A stretch of DNA of 64,000 nt. Origin: Flavobacterium covae (GTDB lineage: Bacteria > Bacteroidota > Bacteroidia > Flavobacteriales > Flavobacteriaceae). The stretch's first letter is position 1. Each line of letters starts with the position of its first letter. Below are positions 7,187-16,605 of this stretch, one piece after another. Position numbers and translations under genes: made by a program. The notes under the pieces were generated by a model that worked only from the letters and a program-made list of their open reading frames with translations, was not told where the DNA came from and did no database searches. Where the stretch lies: assembly GCA_019565575.1 (NCBI GenBank), contig CP067379.1:2170001-2234000 (forward strand). The letters are read 5' to 3'.

Positions 7187-7210
7187 TTATGTTTTTTATG
7201 ATTAATTTAT

Positions 7211-8299
7211 TTATCTGCTTTTGAAATAGTTATCTAACAATTTCTGTGCAGAGGTAAAAGGGGTACTTTGATTGTCTTGTATTAATTTTTTTTCAATTTC
7301 TAGAAGAGATAAAGTTGTAGGATGATTAAAAAAGTGGTCTTTAAGTTGTTCGTTTATGCTTTCTAAAAGCCAGTATTGATTTTGGTTACTTCTTTTGTTG
7401 TCAAAATAACCATTTTCTTTTGTTAACAAAGTATACTCTTCTATGATTTGCCATATAGAATCAATTCCTTTTTTTTCTAATGCACTACAAGTAGTGACTT
7501 TCGGAATCCAACCAGAGTTTTTTTCTGGAAATAAATGTAATGCTCTATTGTATTCTGTTTTGGCTAGTTTAGCTTTAGTTGTGTTGTCACCATCTGCTTT
7601 GTTGATTACTAATAAATCGGCCATTTCCATGATGCCTCTTTTTATACCTTGTAATTCATCTCCAGCTCCAGCTAAATTTAGTAATAAGAAAAAATCAGTC
7701 ATGCTATGCACAGCAGTTTCACTTTGGCCTACGCCAACAGTTTCTACAAGTATTATGTCAAAACCAGATGCTTCGCATAGGATAATACTTTCTCGTGTTT
7801 TTTTTGCTACACCGCCTAAACTTTTGCCAGAGGCACTAGGTCGGATATATGCTTGTTGATCCTTTACTAACTCTTCCATTCGGGTTTTATCGCCTAAAAT
7901 GCTTCCGTGACTGATGCTAGAGCTTGGATCAATGGCTAATACTGCAACCTTTTTTCCTAAAGAAGTTAAGAGTTTTCCAAAGGCTTCTATAAAGGTACTT
8001 TTTCCTACTCCAGGGACACCTGTAATACCTATTCTGATAGATTTATTGCTGTAAGGAAGGCAGTTTTGAATAATTGTATTTGCCTTTTTTTGATGCTCAA
8101 TATTGGTACTTTCAACTAATGTAATAGCCCTACTAAGAGCTGTTTTATCTCCTTTTAAGATGTTTTGTGTAAGTATTTCTGGAGAAAGGCTAGTTTTTCT
8201 GTATTTTTTAATTTGATCAATTGCCTTTGGGTTGGTACTTTCAGGTTGCTCTATGCCTTTGTTTTCTTTTAAAGCTGATTTTTTTCCGTAAGTATTCAA
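7211..8299 (-). CDS. meaB: Methylmalonyl-CoA mutase-associated GTPase MeaB
   Basis: This 362-residue G3E-type P-loop GTPase of the ArgK/MeaB family has Walker A GVPGVGKS at residues 94-101, the family block AIDPSSSISHGSILGDKTRM, ETVGVGQSE and the guanine-specificity motif NKAD. MeaB is the chaperone that protects methylmalonyl-CoA mutase and loads its B12 cofactor in the cytoplasm. No mutase gene is in the window. The frame is intact and the length is usual. Confidence 0.95.
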   Translation of the reverse strand: MNTYGKKSALKENKGIEQPESTNPKAIDQIKKYRKTSLSPEILTQNILKGDKTALSRAITLVESTNIEHQKKANTIIQNCLPYSNKSIRIGITGVPGVGKSTFIEAFGKLLTSLGKKVAVLAIDPSSSISHGSILGDKTRMEELVKDQQAYIRPSASGKSLGGVAKKTRESIILCEASGFDIILVETVGVGQSETAVHSMTDFFLLLNLAGAGDELQGIKRGIMEMADLLVINKADGDNTTKAKLAKTEYNRALHLFPEKNSGWIPKVTTCSALEKKGIDSIWQIIEEYTLLTKENGYFDNKRSNQNQYWLLESINEQLKDHFFNHPTTLSLLEIEKKLIQDNQSTPFTSAQKLLDNYFKSR

Positions 8300-8419
8300 A
8301 GTAATTAATTTTAAGTAAAGATAATTATTTTTTAGAAAAAAATAATCTCTCTTAAGAATTTACATTGTGAAAATATCTTCTAATTTAGTTATTTTGTTGA
8401 AATTCAAATATATTTTATC

Positions 8420-9001
8420 ATGAATGAAAAAAGCTTAGATGAAGATTGTCGGTCAGTTGATATGTTTTTTAATTTGGAAGCATATCAAAATAAAATTATG
8501 ATAAAAAAATTTAGAGTAGGAGATTATTTAGTTGTTCAAGGAGATTCTTTTTGTATTTGCCAATTGTTAAATCTGGAGTTGTTAGATTAGATTGTGCTTC
8601 TATTGAAAAAGATGTATTGTTAGATTATGTAGTGGCAGGAGAAGCTTGTGTAGTTAGTTTTTCGCATTGTGATATAAAAGATAAGTTGGTGTTTTCAGCG
8701 CAAGCTTTAACAGAGGTAGAGGCATGGTTAATACCAAAGAATATAGTAAATGAGTTGTTGGAAAAAGATCAGGTTTTTGTAAATTATCTTATGAGAAGAT
8801 TGACTTTTGAATTTCAGAATATGCTTCCAGTTGTATGTGAGTCTACAAAACGAGGATTTGGAAAAAAGATTAGAGAAATATTTAGATAAATATAGTTCTA
8901 AATTGCAGTTAAATGGAGTTAAATTGACTCATCAGCAGATAGCAATTGATCTAGGGGTTAGTAGAGAAAGCGTTTCGAGAATTATGTCTAAGAAGAGCTA
9001 A
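8420..9001 (+). CDS. Crp/Fnr family transcriptional regulator (frameshifted)
   Basis: Three overlapping frames together give one Crp/Fnr protein: an N-terminal cyclic-nucleotide-binding fold (from ATG 8420, KKFRVGDYLVVQGDS, then LYLPIVKSGVVRLDC) and a C-terminal HTH (LTHQQIAIDLGVSRESVSRIMSK). One T is missing near 8547 (TTTTT should be TTTTTT), and a second shift lies near 8835-8870. These look like sequence errors. A near-perfect CRP-type palindrome (TGTGA-N6-TCACA) begins 4 bp after the stop and may be its operator for the next gene. Confidence 0.8.
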
Positions 9002-9004
9002 TGT

Positions 9005-9020
9005 TGTGATTTAGATCACA
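9005..9020. promoter_or_regulatory. CRP/FNR-type palindromic operator
   Basis: TGTGA TTTAGA TCACA has perfect CRP half-sites; TGAT-N4-ATCA also fits the FNR layout. A -7 element TATTTTTG lies at 9042-9049, so the centre of the palindrome falls about 41-43 bp before the likely start point, the class II activator position. It lies between the Crp/Fnr gene and the 77-residue ORF. Confidence 0.6.
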
Positions 9021-9065
9021 GTGCTTTTGGGTTTACTAAAATATTTTTGACAAAAAATATTTTTT

Positions 9066-9299
9066 ATGGATGCTTTAATACCAAATAATTCTTTAATTAC
9101 AGCTACTCCTGAAGAAGGAAGGTTGTTGGCTGTAAAAATGGCTAGATTGATTATAAAAAATACACAGCCTGATGCTTTGATTCGTGAAAAATTGAGACCT
9201 GTTTATGCAGAAGATGCTGCAATGCTGATAGCAATAGGTCAGACGGTAGCCTTGGAATTTGCTACTATAGCAAAAGCCAATAACTACTGGGTAAAATAA
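9066..9299 (+). CDS. Small conserved-looking unknown protein
   Basis: This 77-residue acidic, helical protein (MDALIPNNSLITATPEEGRLL...) has no signal peptide or membrane segment, and I do not recognise the family. It starts 65 bp after the Crp/Fnr gene and 17 bp after a TATTTTTG -7 element, with the CRP-like palindrome upstream. It is therefore a candidate target of that regulator. Confidence 0.6.
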   Translation: MDALIPNNSLITATPEEGRLLAVKMARLIIKNTQPDALIREKLRPVYAEDAAMLIAIGQTVALEFATIAKANNYWVK

Positions 9300-9320
9300 A
9301 TGTGTTAATTTTTTGTTTTA

Positions 9321-9433
9321 AGGCTGTTCAGACGTTTTGCTGCTTTGTTCTAGGGGTCAGAATAAATTTAGCTATTTTGTATGCTAGTTAAAATTTGAGA
9401 ACAAGAAGTAGGACTTATTGGACAGCCTTTTGC
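9321..9433. repeat. Imperfect palindromic intergenic element
   Basis: AAGGCTGTTC at the left and TTGGACAGCCTT at the right are near-complementary, with a second inner pair TTGTTCT/AGAACAA. The outer words resemble the tips of the IS1182-type element at 14697-16469. It could be a terminator region or a relic of an IS end. Confidence 0.35.
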
Positions 9434-9439
9434 TTAAAA

Positions 9440-9652
9440 TTAAAAAAGTAGATTTCTGTTATAGGCAGTATTGTTTTTAGGGTTTTTTAAATGGGGTTTG
9501 TCTTTTGTGAAATTTACGAACCATTTAGCTAATTCATCAATTTCTGATGAAATAAGGATTTTAATAGACTGATTTAACTCCTGATTAAATTGTTCAGGAT
9601 TTAAACTAACTTTTTCTAATCTTCTCTGGATATAGATGGACATTGTACTCAT
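9440..9652 (-). CDS. Small unknown protein
   Basis: This 70-residue polar protein (MSTMSIYIQRRLEKVSLNPEQFNQELNQSIKILIS...) is predicted mostly helical and has no recognised domain. It stands alone between two intergenic stretches. Amino-acid composition looks protein-like, but there is no other support. Confidence 0.4.
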   Translation of the reverse strand: MSTMSIYIQRRLEKVSLNPEQFNQELNQSIKILISSEIDELAKWFVNFTKDKPHLKNPKNNTAYNRNLLF

Positions 9653-9856
9653 AGGTTAAAGAATTACGTTTGGGTTAATAAAATTAATAAAAAAATTTTA
9701 TTAACCAAATAAAAATATCATTTTTTATAAAATAGTTTTAAAAATTGGTATTTTAAAACATTTTGACTTTTTGTTTTTAACAAAATATCGTTAATAAATT
9801 TAAATATTAGATGATTTAAATATTTTTAATTTTACATAAACAAATAGTCTATTGTT

Positions 9857-11263
9857 ATGCCTGTTTCAAAAGAATTAATTCAAAAACTGATAGCGATTGT
9901 TGGAGAATCCTATGTTTTTACTGATATAGAAACATTAGAGAAATATGGACATGATGAAACTGAAGATCTTCGCTTTCCTCCGAGTGTTGTAGTAAAGCCA
10001 AGCTGTACGGAAGAAATTTCAGCTGTTATGAAATTAGCAAATGAATTTTATACAGCGGTTGTTCCTATAGGTGGACAAACAGGTTTGAGTGGGGGAGCTT
10101 TGTCTATTTTTAAAGGAATTGGTCTTTCGACCGAACGATTGAATAAAATTATAGAAATAGATGAAAAAAACCTTCAAGTCATTACTGAACCAGGTGTTAT
10201 AACGCAAGTATTACGAGAAGCCGTTTCAGAAAAAAATCTTTTTTATCCAGTAGATCCTAGTAGTATGGGAAGTTGTTTTATTGGAGGAAATATAGCAGAA
10301 AATTCAGGAGGTGCTAGAGCTGTTAAATATGGTGTAACAAAAGATTATGTGCTGAATTTAGAAGTCGTTTTACCTAATGGAGAAATTATATGGACAGGAG
10401 CTAATACGCTAAAAAATGCAACAGGTTATAATTTAACGCAATTAATTATAGGAAGTGAAGGAACATTAGGAATTGTTACTAAAGCAGTTCTTAAATTGCT
10501 TCCTAAAGTATCTTTTAATCTATTAATGTTAGTTCCTTTTTATAAGGCAGATCAAGCTTGTGAAGCTGTTTCCGCTATTTTTAGAGCTGGTGTATTGCCT
10601 AGTGCTTTAGAATTTATGGAACGTGACGCTATTGACTGGAGTTTAAAATATTTAGAAGGAATAGCAGTTCAAGTAAAAACAAACCATCAAGCACATTTAT
10701 TGATTGAAGTAGATGGAAATTATCCTGAAATATTAATGTTAGAGGCAGAAAAAATTATGAATGTTTTGGAAAAATTTCAAATTGACGAAATTCTTTTTGC
10801 TGATACAGAAGAACAAAAGAATGCTTTATGGAAAATGAGAAGAGGTGTGGCCGAAGCTGTTAAAGCTAATTCGATATATAAAGAAGAAGATACAGTCGTT
10901 CCTCGATATGAATTACCTAAATTATTAAAAGGAATTAAATCAATTGGCGCTAAATACGGTTTTCAGTCAGTTTGTTATGGACATGCAGGAGATGGTAATT
11001 TACATGTAAATATTATAAAAGGAAATTTAACAGATGACCAATGGTATGAGGAAATACCAAAAGGAATCCGTGAAATTTTTGAGTTAACACTTTCTTTAAA
11101 AGGAACTTTGTCTGGAGAACATGGAATAGGATGGGTGCAAAAAAATTATATGGATATTGCTTTTTCAAAAATACATTTAGAGTTGATGGAACAAATTAAA
11201 TATATTTTTGATCCTAATAATATAATGAATCCAGGGAAAATTTTACCAGACGATTTTAATTAA
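9857..11263 (+). CDS. FAD-linked oxidase, GlcD/D-lactate dehydrogenase type
   Basis: This 468-residue flavoprotein of the vanillyl-alcohol oxidase fold has the FAD-binding loop GGQTGLSGGAL (72-82), GGNIAENSGGARAVKYGVT, and the C-terminal GHAGDGNLHVN and SGEHGIG blocks. Members oxidise 2-hydroxy acids such as glycolate or D-lactate and pass electrons to quinone or cytochrome. Substrate cannot be told from the sequence. No partner GlcE/GlcF gene is adjacent. The frame is intact. Confidence 0.9.
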   Translation: MPVSKELIQKLIAIVGESYVFTDIETLEKYGHDETEDLRFPPSVVVKPSCTEEISAVMKLANEFYTAVVPIGGQTGLSGGALSIFKGIGLSTERLNKIIEIDEKNLQVITEPGVITQVLREAVSEKNLFYPVDPSSMGSCFIGGNIAENSGGARAVKYGVTKDYVLNLEVVLPNGEIIWTGANTLKNATGYNLTQLIIGSEGTLGIVTKAVLKLLPKVSFNLLMLVPFYKADQACEAVSAIFRAGVLPSALEFMERDAIDWSLKYLEGIAVQVKTNHQAHLLIEVDGNYPEILMLEAEKIMNVLEKFQIDEILFADTEEQKNALWKMRRGVAEAVKANSIYKEEDTVVPRYELPKLLKGIKSIGAKYGFQSVCYGHAGDGNLHVNIIKGNLTDDQWYEEIPKGIREIFELTLSLKGTLSGEHGIGWVQKNYMDIAFSKIHLELMEQIKYIFDPNNIMNPGKILPDDFN

Positions 11264-11319
11264 AAAGTTATTTAATCCTAGAATAGATAGATAAAGATAT
11301 AAACTTTGGGAAATAAAGG

Positions 11320-11916
11320 CTATTTAATAACTCTAAATGTTAAATTTATCCTAGCTCCTACGTTTTTTTGAGTTTTAGGTACTTGGTGTTTCCAAAAATG
11401 CTGAATTGCACCTTGCATGATTAGTAAACTTCCATGTTGTAGATGTATATTTTGTTTAGCAGTTTCAATAGAGTTATGTTTTAGTTGAAAATTTCTTTCA
11501 GCTCCAAAACTAACAGAAGCAATAATTGGATTTCTGCCTAGTTCTTTTTCATTATCAGAATGCCATCCCATACTATCCTGTCCATTTCGGTAATTGTTTA
11601 ATAAAACGGTTGTAAAATGAGTATCACAAACTCTTTCAACTTCATCTTTTATATGAGTTAATAAAGGAGTCCATGGATGCGGACGCATTACTATATTAGA
11701 ATACGCATAAGGTTTTCCCTCGTTTCCAAATAAAGCTGTTAATCTAGGTTGAAAATGTTCTTTACCATAAACCGTTATTTTGTCCTGTTGCCAAGGGATT
11801 TCGGATTCTAACTTTTTTAAAAGAATGTTAGCTTGTTCTAAAGAAAAGAAAGAAGGATAATAAATAAGTTCTGCATCAGGAATTAAGAACTCTATTTTTT
11901 CATCAGGAAAAAGCAT
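11320..11916 (-). CDS. AlkB-type 2-oxoglutarate/Fe(II) DNA repair dioxygenase
   Basis: This 198-residue protein has the AlkB iron ligands His119 and Asp121 (GWHSDNE) and a distal His177 (WKHQVP). The 2-oxoglutarate-binding Arg pair is in GARINLTFR (Arg189, Arg195). It should remove alkyl groups from damaged bases by oxidative demethylation. The shape and length are those of the ALKBH2-like bacterial group. It is a single gene, convergent with the FAD oxidase. Confidence 0.92.
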   Translation of the reverse strand: MLFPDEKIEFLIPDAELIYYPSFFSLEQANILLKKLESEIPWQQDKITVYGKEHFQPRLTALFGNEGKPYAYSNIVMRPHPWTPLLTHIKDEVERVCDTHFTTVLLNNYRNGQDSMGWHSDNEKELGRNPIIASVSFGAERNFQLKHNSIETAKQNIHLQHGSLLIMQGAIQHFWKHQVPKTQKNVGARINLTFRVIK

Positions 11917-12027
11917 TTTGTTAGTTTTTTATATTTGTCTAAAATAAAGAAATTTTATTTTAGACAAATATAAAATAAATTAATACTTATAAGATTGTTC
12001 TGATGTGTGTATTTTATATGATTATCC

Positions 12028-12181
12028 CCAGATTACGCATTAGAAATTTAGTACAGATAAAAAAAATTGAAACTAAAAAACACTCATTTTTTATTCTTAA
12101 TACAGATAACGACAGCTATAGTAAAAAAATAAGTGTATTTCTTTCCTTCATCTTTATTAGAAAGCCTAACGAGTAATCTGG
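12028..12181. repeat. MITE-like element with terminal inverted repeats
   Basis: CCAGATTACGCATTAG (12028-12043) and CTAACGAGTAATCTGG (12166-12181) are inverted repeats matching at 14 of 16 positions. They bound about 154 bp without a gene. The interior (TACAGATAAAAAAA, then a GAAnCTAAAAAA-like word) is similar to 59556-59695. Confidence 0.5.
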
Positions 12182-12196
12182 AGTAGATAAATAATG

Positions 12197-13090
12197 TTAT
12201 TTTTTATTGAGGTTTACGTTCATTATTATAATAGCTATTATAATAAGTCCTATTCCAATCCATTGAGATGTAACAACTGTTTCGTTTAATATAAAAAATG
12301 CCATCATAACAGAAACAGGTAATTCTAAAGAAGAGACAATACTGCCTAATCCAATTCCCGTGTGAGGAAATCCTGCATTCATTAAAATAGGAGGAATGAT
12401 TGTACCAAATAAAGCTAAAAAGATTCCCCATTTGGTAAAAATAGTCATATTAAAAGGTGTTATTTGTGTGGCTATAGAAAAACCAAAAACAATAACAGCA
12501 CCCCCTAAAAGCATATACAAACTACGTTGGGCAGACGATATTCCTAATGCAATTCGATTAGCCGTAAACATAGTAGTAGTAAATGAGGCAGCAGCTAAAA
12601 GACCCCACATAATTCCTCTCCAATCTAATTCAATTGATTTGCTCAATAAGTTTGTGGCTAAAACAGTACCTAACAAAACGATTGCAACTGAAATTGCTTT
12701 TTGAATAGAAGGGGCTTTTTTATCTAAAAACCATTCTAATAATACTCCCATCCAAACGGTTTGCATTAATAAAACAATTCCAATAGAAACGGGGATATAT
12801 CTTACAGCTAAGTAATAAAAAACACTAGTCATCCCAAGTGAAGTCCCTGCTAACATTAAATGTAAAATATTAGCAGAAGTTGCTTTTACAACTTCTTCTT
12901 TCTTTTTGAATTTCTGAAAAGCATTTATTAATAACATGCCTAAAATTCCGTATATAAATTGTGAGGATGTAACCTCTGCTGTAGTAAAGTTTTCCATGTA
13001 GGCTAATTTTACAAAAGTAGCTAACATTCCGTAGCTAGTTGCTCCCAATCCTACTAAAAAAACTCCTTTTAAAATACTATTTTTTAACAT
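12197..13090 (-). CDS. EamA/DMT-family transporter
   Basis: This 297-residue integral membrane protein has about ten hydrophobic helices in two EamA repeats, typical of drug/metabolite transporter exporters. The substrate is unknown. The start MLKNSILKGVFLVGLGATSYGMLATFVKLA is the usual N-terminus of the family. The frame is intact and the gene stands alone. Confidence 0.88.
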   Translation of the reverse strand: MLKNSILKGVFLVGLGATSYGMLATFVKLAYMENFTTAEVTSSQFIYGILGMLLINAFQKFKKKEEVVKATSANILHLMLAGTSLGMTSVFYYLAVRYIPVSIGIVLLMQTVWMGVLLEWFLDKKAPSIQKAISVAIVLLGTVLATNLLSKSIELDWRGIMWGLLAAASFTTTMFTANRIALGISSAQRSLYMLLGGAVIVFGFSIATQITPFNMTIFTKWGIFLALFGTIIPPILMNAGFPHTGIGLGSIVSSLELPVSVMMAFFILNETVVTSQWIGIGLIIIAIIIMNVNLNKK

Positions 13091-13364
13091 TTTTACAAAA
13101 TTAAGGGGGGCAAAGATACAATAAGTTAAATGTTAAATATTAAAATTTGTTAGTTTTTTTAAAGTAGCAAAAAACAAAATATGTTCGCTTTTTTTGATTA
13201 ACATTATTTTTATTGTTTTTATACGGCAATTTAAATTTTAGAAAACCTATTGTGTAGTTTTTTAATTATTTTTATAAGTATAAAAAAATAAATAGCGATC
13301 TAATTTGAAAAACCAAATAAATTGGGCAGAGTTTTAATTAAATTTACAGAATAGAATAATTAAT

Positions 13365-14768
13365 ATGTCAACTTTTAAATTTAAATTATATCAACAATTA
13401 GAGCATAAAATAAAACACTTGGGAACAGTAATGAGCAGTGTGTACGCTTTGTTTTTAGGTGCTTTTTTATTGTTTTTAGATTTTCAAATTAATTATAATA
13501 ATTATTTTTTTACCCATTCATTAGAAATTTATTCAAGGTTAATTCCTGTTTCTAATGTTTTGGTTTCTATTATTATTGGAATTTCCTTAACAACATTTTC
13601 GGTTATATTTGTAGTAATGCAATTAGCTTCTTCTCAATTTTCTCCCAGAATTTTAAGACATTTTTTAGCTAATGATTTTAAAATACAGGCCTTTATAGGC
13701 TTGTTTGTAGGAACTATAGCCTTATGTGTATTGCCTCAAATAATGTCTGTTTTTTATCCTAATCAATCTTTTTTAATAACCTTATTTGTAGGGACTTTTT
13801 TAGCTATTAGAGGTTTAGTATGGTCCTACCCATCTATGATTACGTATTTAAGTGTAAACATGAATGTATCGAGTATTACACACCATATTAAGAAAGAAGT
13901 AGTAGATGAAATAACTATTTTATATAGTCAAAAATGGGAAAAAGGGAATGATTTAACCTATGAACGCCAACAATGCCTAAATAATAGAAATGTATTGAAG
14001 ATAGTGAGTCCATTTCAATCAGGTTATTTAGAAAGTGTTGATTATGCTTTGTTGCAAAAAGGATTGCTAGAGTTAAAAGAAACAAATCAATGGGAAGAAG
14101 TATATCAAAACCCCGTGATTGGTGAATTTATAATGAAAGATACAACAGTCTTATTACAAATTGTTGTTGATCAAGTTTCAGAAAAACAAAAAGAAACTTT
14201 TCAAAATTTAGTTTCTAAAACATTTAAAGTAAACCGTTTTAGAAGTCATACACAGGATATAAATTTTGGTGTACGTAAATTAGTTGATATAGGTATTAAA
14301 GCAATTTCACCAGCAGTAAATGATCCTACAACTTGTTTAAATTGTATTGATCAGTTAGGTGAAATTGTAAAAGTTTTATCAGAAAGACAATTTCCTTCTA
14401 CAGATGCTCGACAATTAATTAAAAGTGATATTCATATCAATGAATTTAATTATGACGAGTTTATTGATTTTTGTTTTGATCAAATTTATCAATGGGAAAA
14501 AGAAGATCCAATAATTGTAAAACGAATTTTACGTACCATTAGATCTATTTTACCAACGATTCAAAATCCATATCATTTAAAAGTATTAATACAGCAAGTA
14601 GAGGAAATGGAGCTAGCAACTATTTATAATTTAGAAAATTATCAAAATAGATATTTGAAAATTTCTAAAGAAAAATTAAATACAATAGAAAAAGAAGAGG
14701 CTGTCCTAAAAGGGCAGCTTTTTTTATGCCGCAAATTCACGATGTTGGTGATTGCTAGTAAAATTTAA
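13365..14768 (+). CDS. DUF2254 membrane protein, 3' end altered by an IS
   Basis: This membrane protein has four hydrophobic helices in the first 170 residues and a soluble C-terminal half with the DUF2254 block DINFGVRKLVDIGIKAISPAVNDPTTC. Its function is unknown. From 14697 on, the reading frame runs into an IS1182-type element, so the last 23 or so residues are IS-derived. The family's usual length is close to the part before the IS, so the protein may still work. Confidence 0.85.
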   Translation: MSTFKFKLYQQLEHKIKHLGTVMSSVYALFLGAFLLFLDFQINYNNYFFTHSLEIYSRLIPVSNVLVSIIIGISLTTFSVIFVVMQLASSQFSPRILRHFLANDFKIQAFIGLFVGTIALCVLPQIMSVFYPNQSFLITLFVGTFLAIRGLVWSYPSMITYLSVNMNVSSITHHIKKEVVDEITILYSQKWEKGNDLTYERQQCLNNRNVLKIVSPFQSGYLESVDYALLQKGLLELKETNQWEEVYQNPVIGEFIMKDTTVLLQIVVDQVSEKQKETFQNLVSKTFKVNRFRSHTQDINFGVRKLVDIGIKAISPAVNDPTTCLNCIDQLGEIVKVLSERQFPSTDARQLIKSDIHINEFNYDEFIDFCFDQIYQWEKEDPIIVKRILRTIRSILPTIQNPYHLKVLIQQVEEMELATIYNLENYQNRYLKISKEKLNTIEKEEAVLKGQLFLCRKFTMLVIASKI

Positions 14769-16469
14769 TTTTTCAAAAACAATTAGAAGGCAAAATCGAG
14801 TCATATAGTTGTATGTTGAGCAAGAACGAGTTGTTTTAAAAGCTTTTTTCATTGAATCTGTAGTTGTAGCCACCATTTTTCTGAAATTATGACCAAGCGC
14901 CATTAGTAGAAACTCCATTTCTACCATTTCTAACCCAAAAAATGTAAACCGATTAAATTTATTGTTGTTTTTTAGTTGTCCGAATACTGCCTCTACTTCA
15001 ACAGGTCTTTTACTTCTGTGTTTGTGTCCTTTTTTTGAGTTTAGTAATTCTTTAGCTTCGTTTTTTAGGCAATTTAGAGGGTGATTGACTTCTATTTTTC
15101 GATTCCCTTTTGCTTTGTGGCATAAACTTCTCAATGGGCATCCTTCGCATCGTTTAGCTTGATAATAAGTCACTTCTGATTCATATCCATTGCTAGAGAT
15201 TCGCTTACCTATTCCTATGTTTTCCATTTTTTGCCCCATAGGACAGATATAGAAATCGTATTGTTGATTGTAAAATAAATTTTGCACTAAAAAGGATTCT
15301 CTTTAAGTTTCTTTTTCTGCTCTGCATGAAAATAATTGTACTTTACAAAGGGCTCAATTTGCTTGTTTTTAAGCATTTGGTAATTTTCTTCACTGCCATA
15401 TCCAGCATCGGCGACAACTTCTTTACTTTGTCTATTATAGTTTTCTTCAAAACTGTTTAAGTGTGACTCTAATGTGTTGGTATCGTTGGTCGTTTGATGT
15501 ATAGAAACGTGTGTAATAAATTGATTTTCAGTTGATATTTGAGGGTTGTAAGCTGGTTTGAGTTGCCCATTTCTCATATGATCTTCCTTCATTCTCATAA
15601 AAGTAGCGTCAGGGTCTGTCTTACTATAAGAGTTTCTATTTCCAAGTATTTCTAAATCCTTTTCGTATTTCTCTAATCTTGGAAGGTGTTCTTCCTGTAA
15701 TTTCTGTAGTTCTTTTACCTGTTTCTTAGTCGGTTCTTTTAACTTTTTATTCAATTCTGATAGCTTTTCTTTTAATTCATCTGAATTGATTTTTTTTGGC
15801 AATGCTTCTTGGTTAAGTTCTTGGTTTTCTGATTGTATACTGTTTTCTATATCAGATAAAATAGTGTTGATTTTTACTTCTAATTTCTCTTTGTATTTTT
15901 CAACCGAACCACGCCAAACAAAGGTGTATTTGTTGGATTTTGCTTCAATTTTAGTACCATCAATATATTGAACATCAAGGCTTATATAACCTAGGTCGAC
16001 CAATATTTTTACTACTTCTGCGAATAAAACTTTGATTTTATCTTTCAAAATTTTGCCTCTAAACTCGTTAATGGTTCTAAACCCAGGAGTGGAATTGCCT
16101 GAGATAAACATAAAATGAATGTTCTCATTAAGTGCTTTGGCTATTTTTCGGCAAGAATAGATATTTGACAAATAGCTATAAAACAATACTTTGATTAGCA
16201 TTCTAGGATGGTAAGCAGGGCATCCACCACCGCGATAAAGCTTAACTATGTCGCTAATATCAAGTCTGTCAACTATAGAATCGACCAGTCGAACAGGGTG
16301 GTTATCATCAATTTTATCAAAAATATTGATTGGAAAAAGTTCTGGAGAATTGCCTGTCTGGTTTTTAAATGTTACTTTAGCCATTGCTTGTTTTTTGTCA
16401 CCTCTAAAATACATGTTTTAGAGTAAAACAGCAATAAAAAAGGCTGTCCTAAACTTTTTGGACAGCCTC
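14697..16469 (-). mobile_element. IS1182-family insertion sequence
   Basis: This is a complete element of about 1773 bp. The tips GAGGCTGTCC (14697) and GGACAGCCTC (16469) are exact inverted repeats, and similarity continues for some 35 bp with GGCAGC/GGACAGCC and a T-run. Each tip can also fold as a hairpin. It contains one transposase gene split by a frameshift. I see no target-site duplication. Confidence 0.85.
14724..16414 (-). CDS. IS1182-type transposase (split by a frameshift)
   Basis: The N-terminal 375 residues (16414-15287) contain the IS1182 N-terminal block ([16 protein letters not shown]...[28 protein letters not shown]) and the first catalytic Asp in [11 protein letters not shown], with a second in [13 protein letters not shown]. 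The remaining 187 residues (15287-14724) carry the Cys block [13 protein letters not shown] and the [11 protein letters not shown] helix with the catalytic Glu. The frames meet at a run of five T; six would restore one ORF of about 560 residues. A sequence error or single-base mutation is likelier than programmed frameshifting. Confidence 0.88.
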
Positions 16470-16478
16470 CAAATAGAA

Positions 16479-16596
16479 AATCTTAAAAAATTAGGTTTTT
16501 TTGAAGCTTATTTAGTAGAAAGACAACTAGATGAAAAAGGTCTTTCTGAGTCAACAATACAAACTCTAAACTATTTGAACACATATTTGAAATAAA
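16479..16596 (+). pseudogene. Orphan C-terminal coding fragment after the IS
   Basis: Directly after the IS right end an open frame of about 40 codons reads IENLKKLGFFEAYLVERQLDE... to a TAA at 16594-16596. It has no start. It could be the severed end of the DUF2254 gene or the end of another gene lost when the IS inserted. I do not recognise it. Confidence 0.4.
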
Positions 16597-16605
16597 GAAA
16601 AAAAA

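Noticed and set aside
15280..15295. Programmed frameshift in the IS1182-type transposase
   Set aside because: The run of five T could be slippery, but the family normally has one ORF and the same one-base deficit occurs in many unrelated genes here.
14690..16480. Target-site duplication around the IS1182-type element
   Set aside because: Both flanks contain AATAGAAAA-like words, but they are not directly next to the IS tips.
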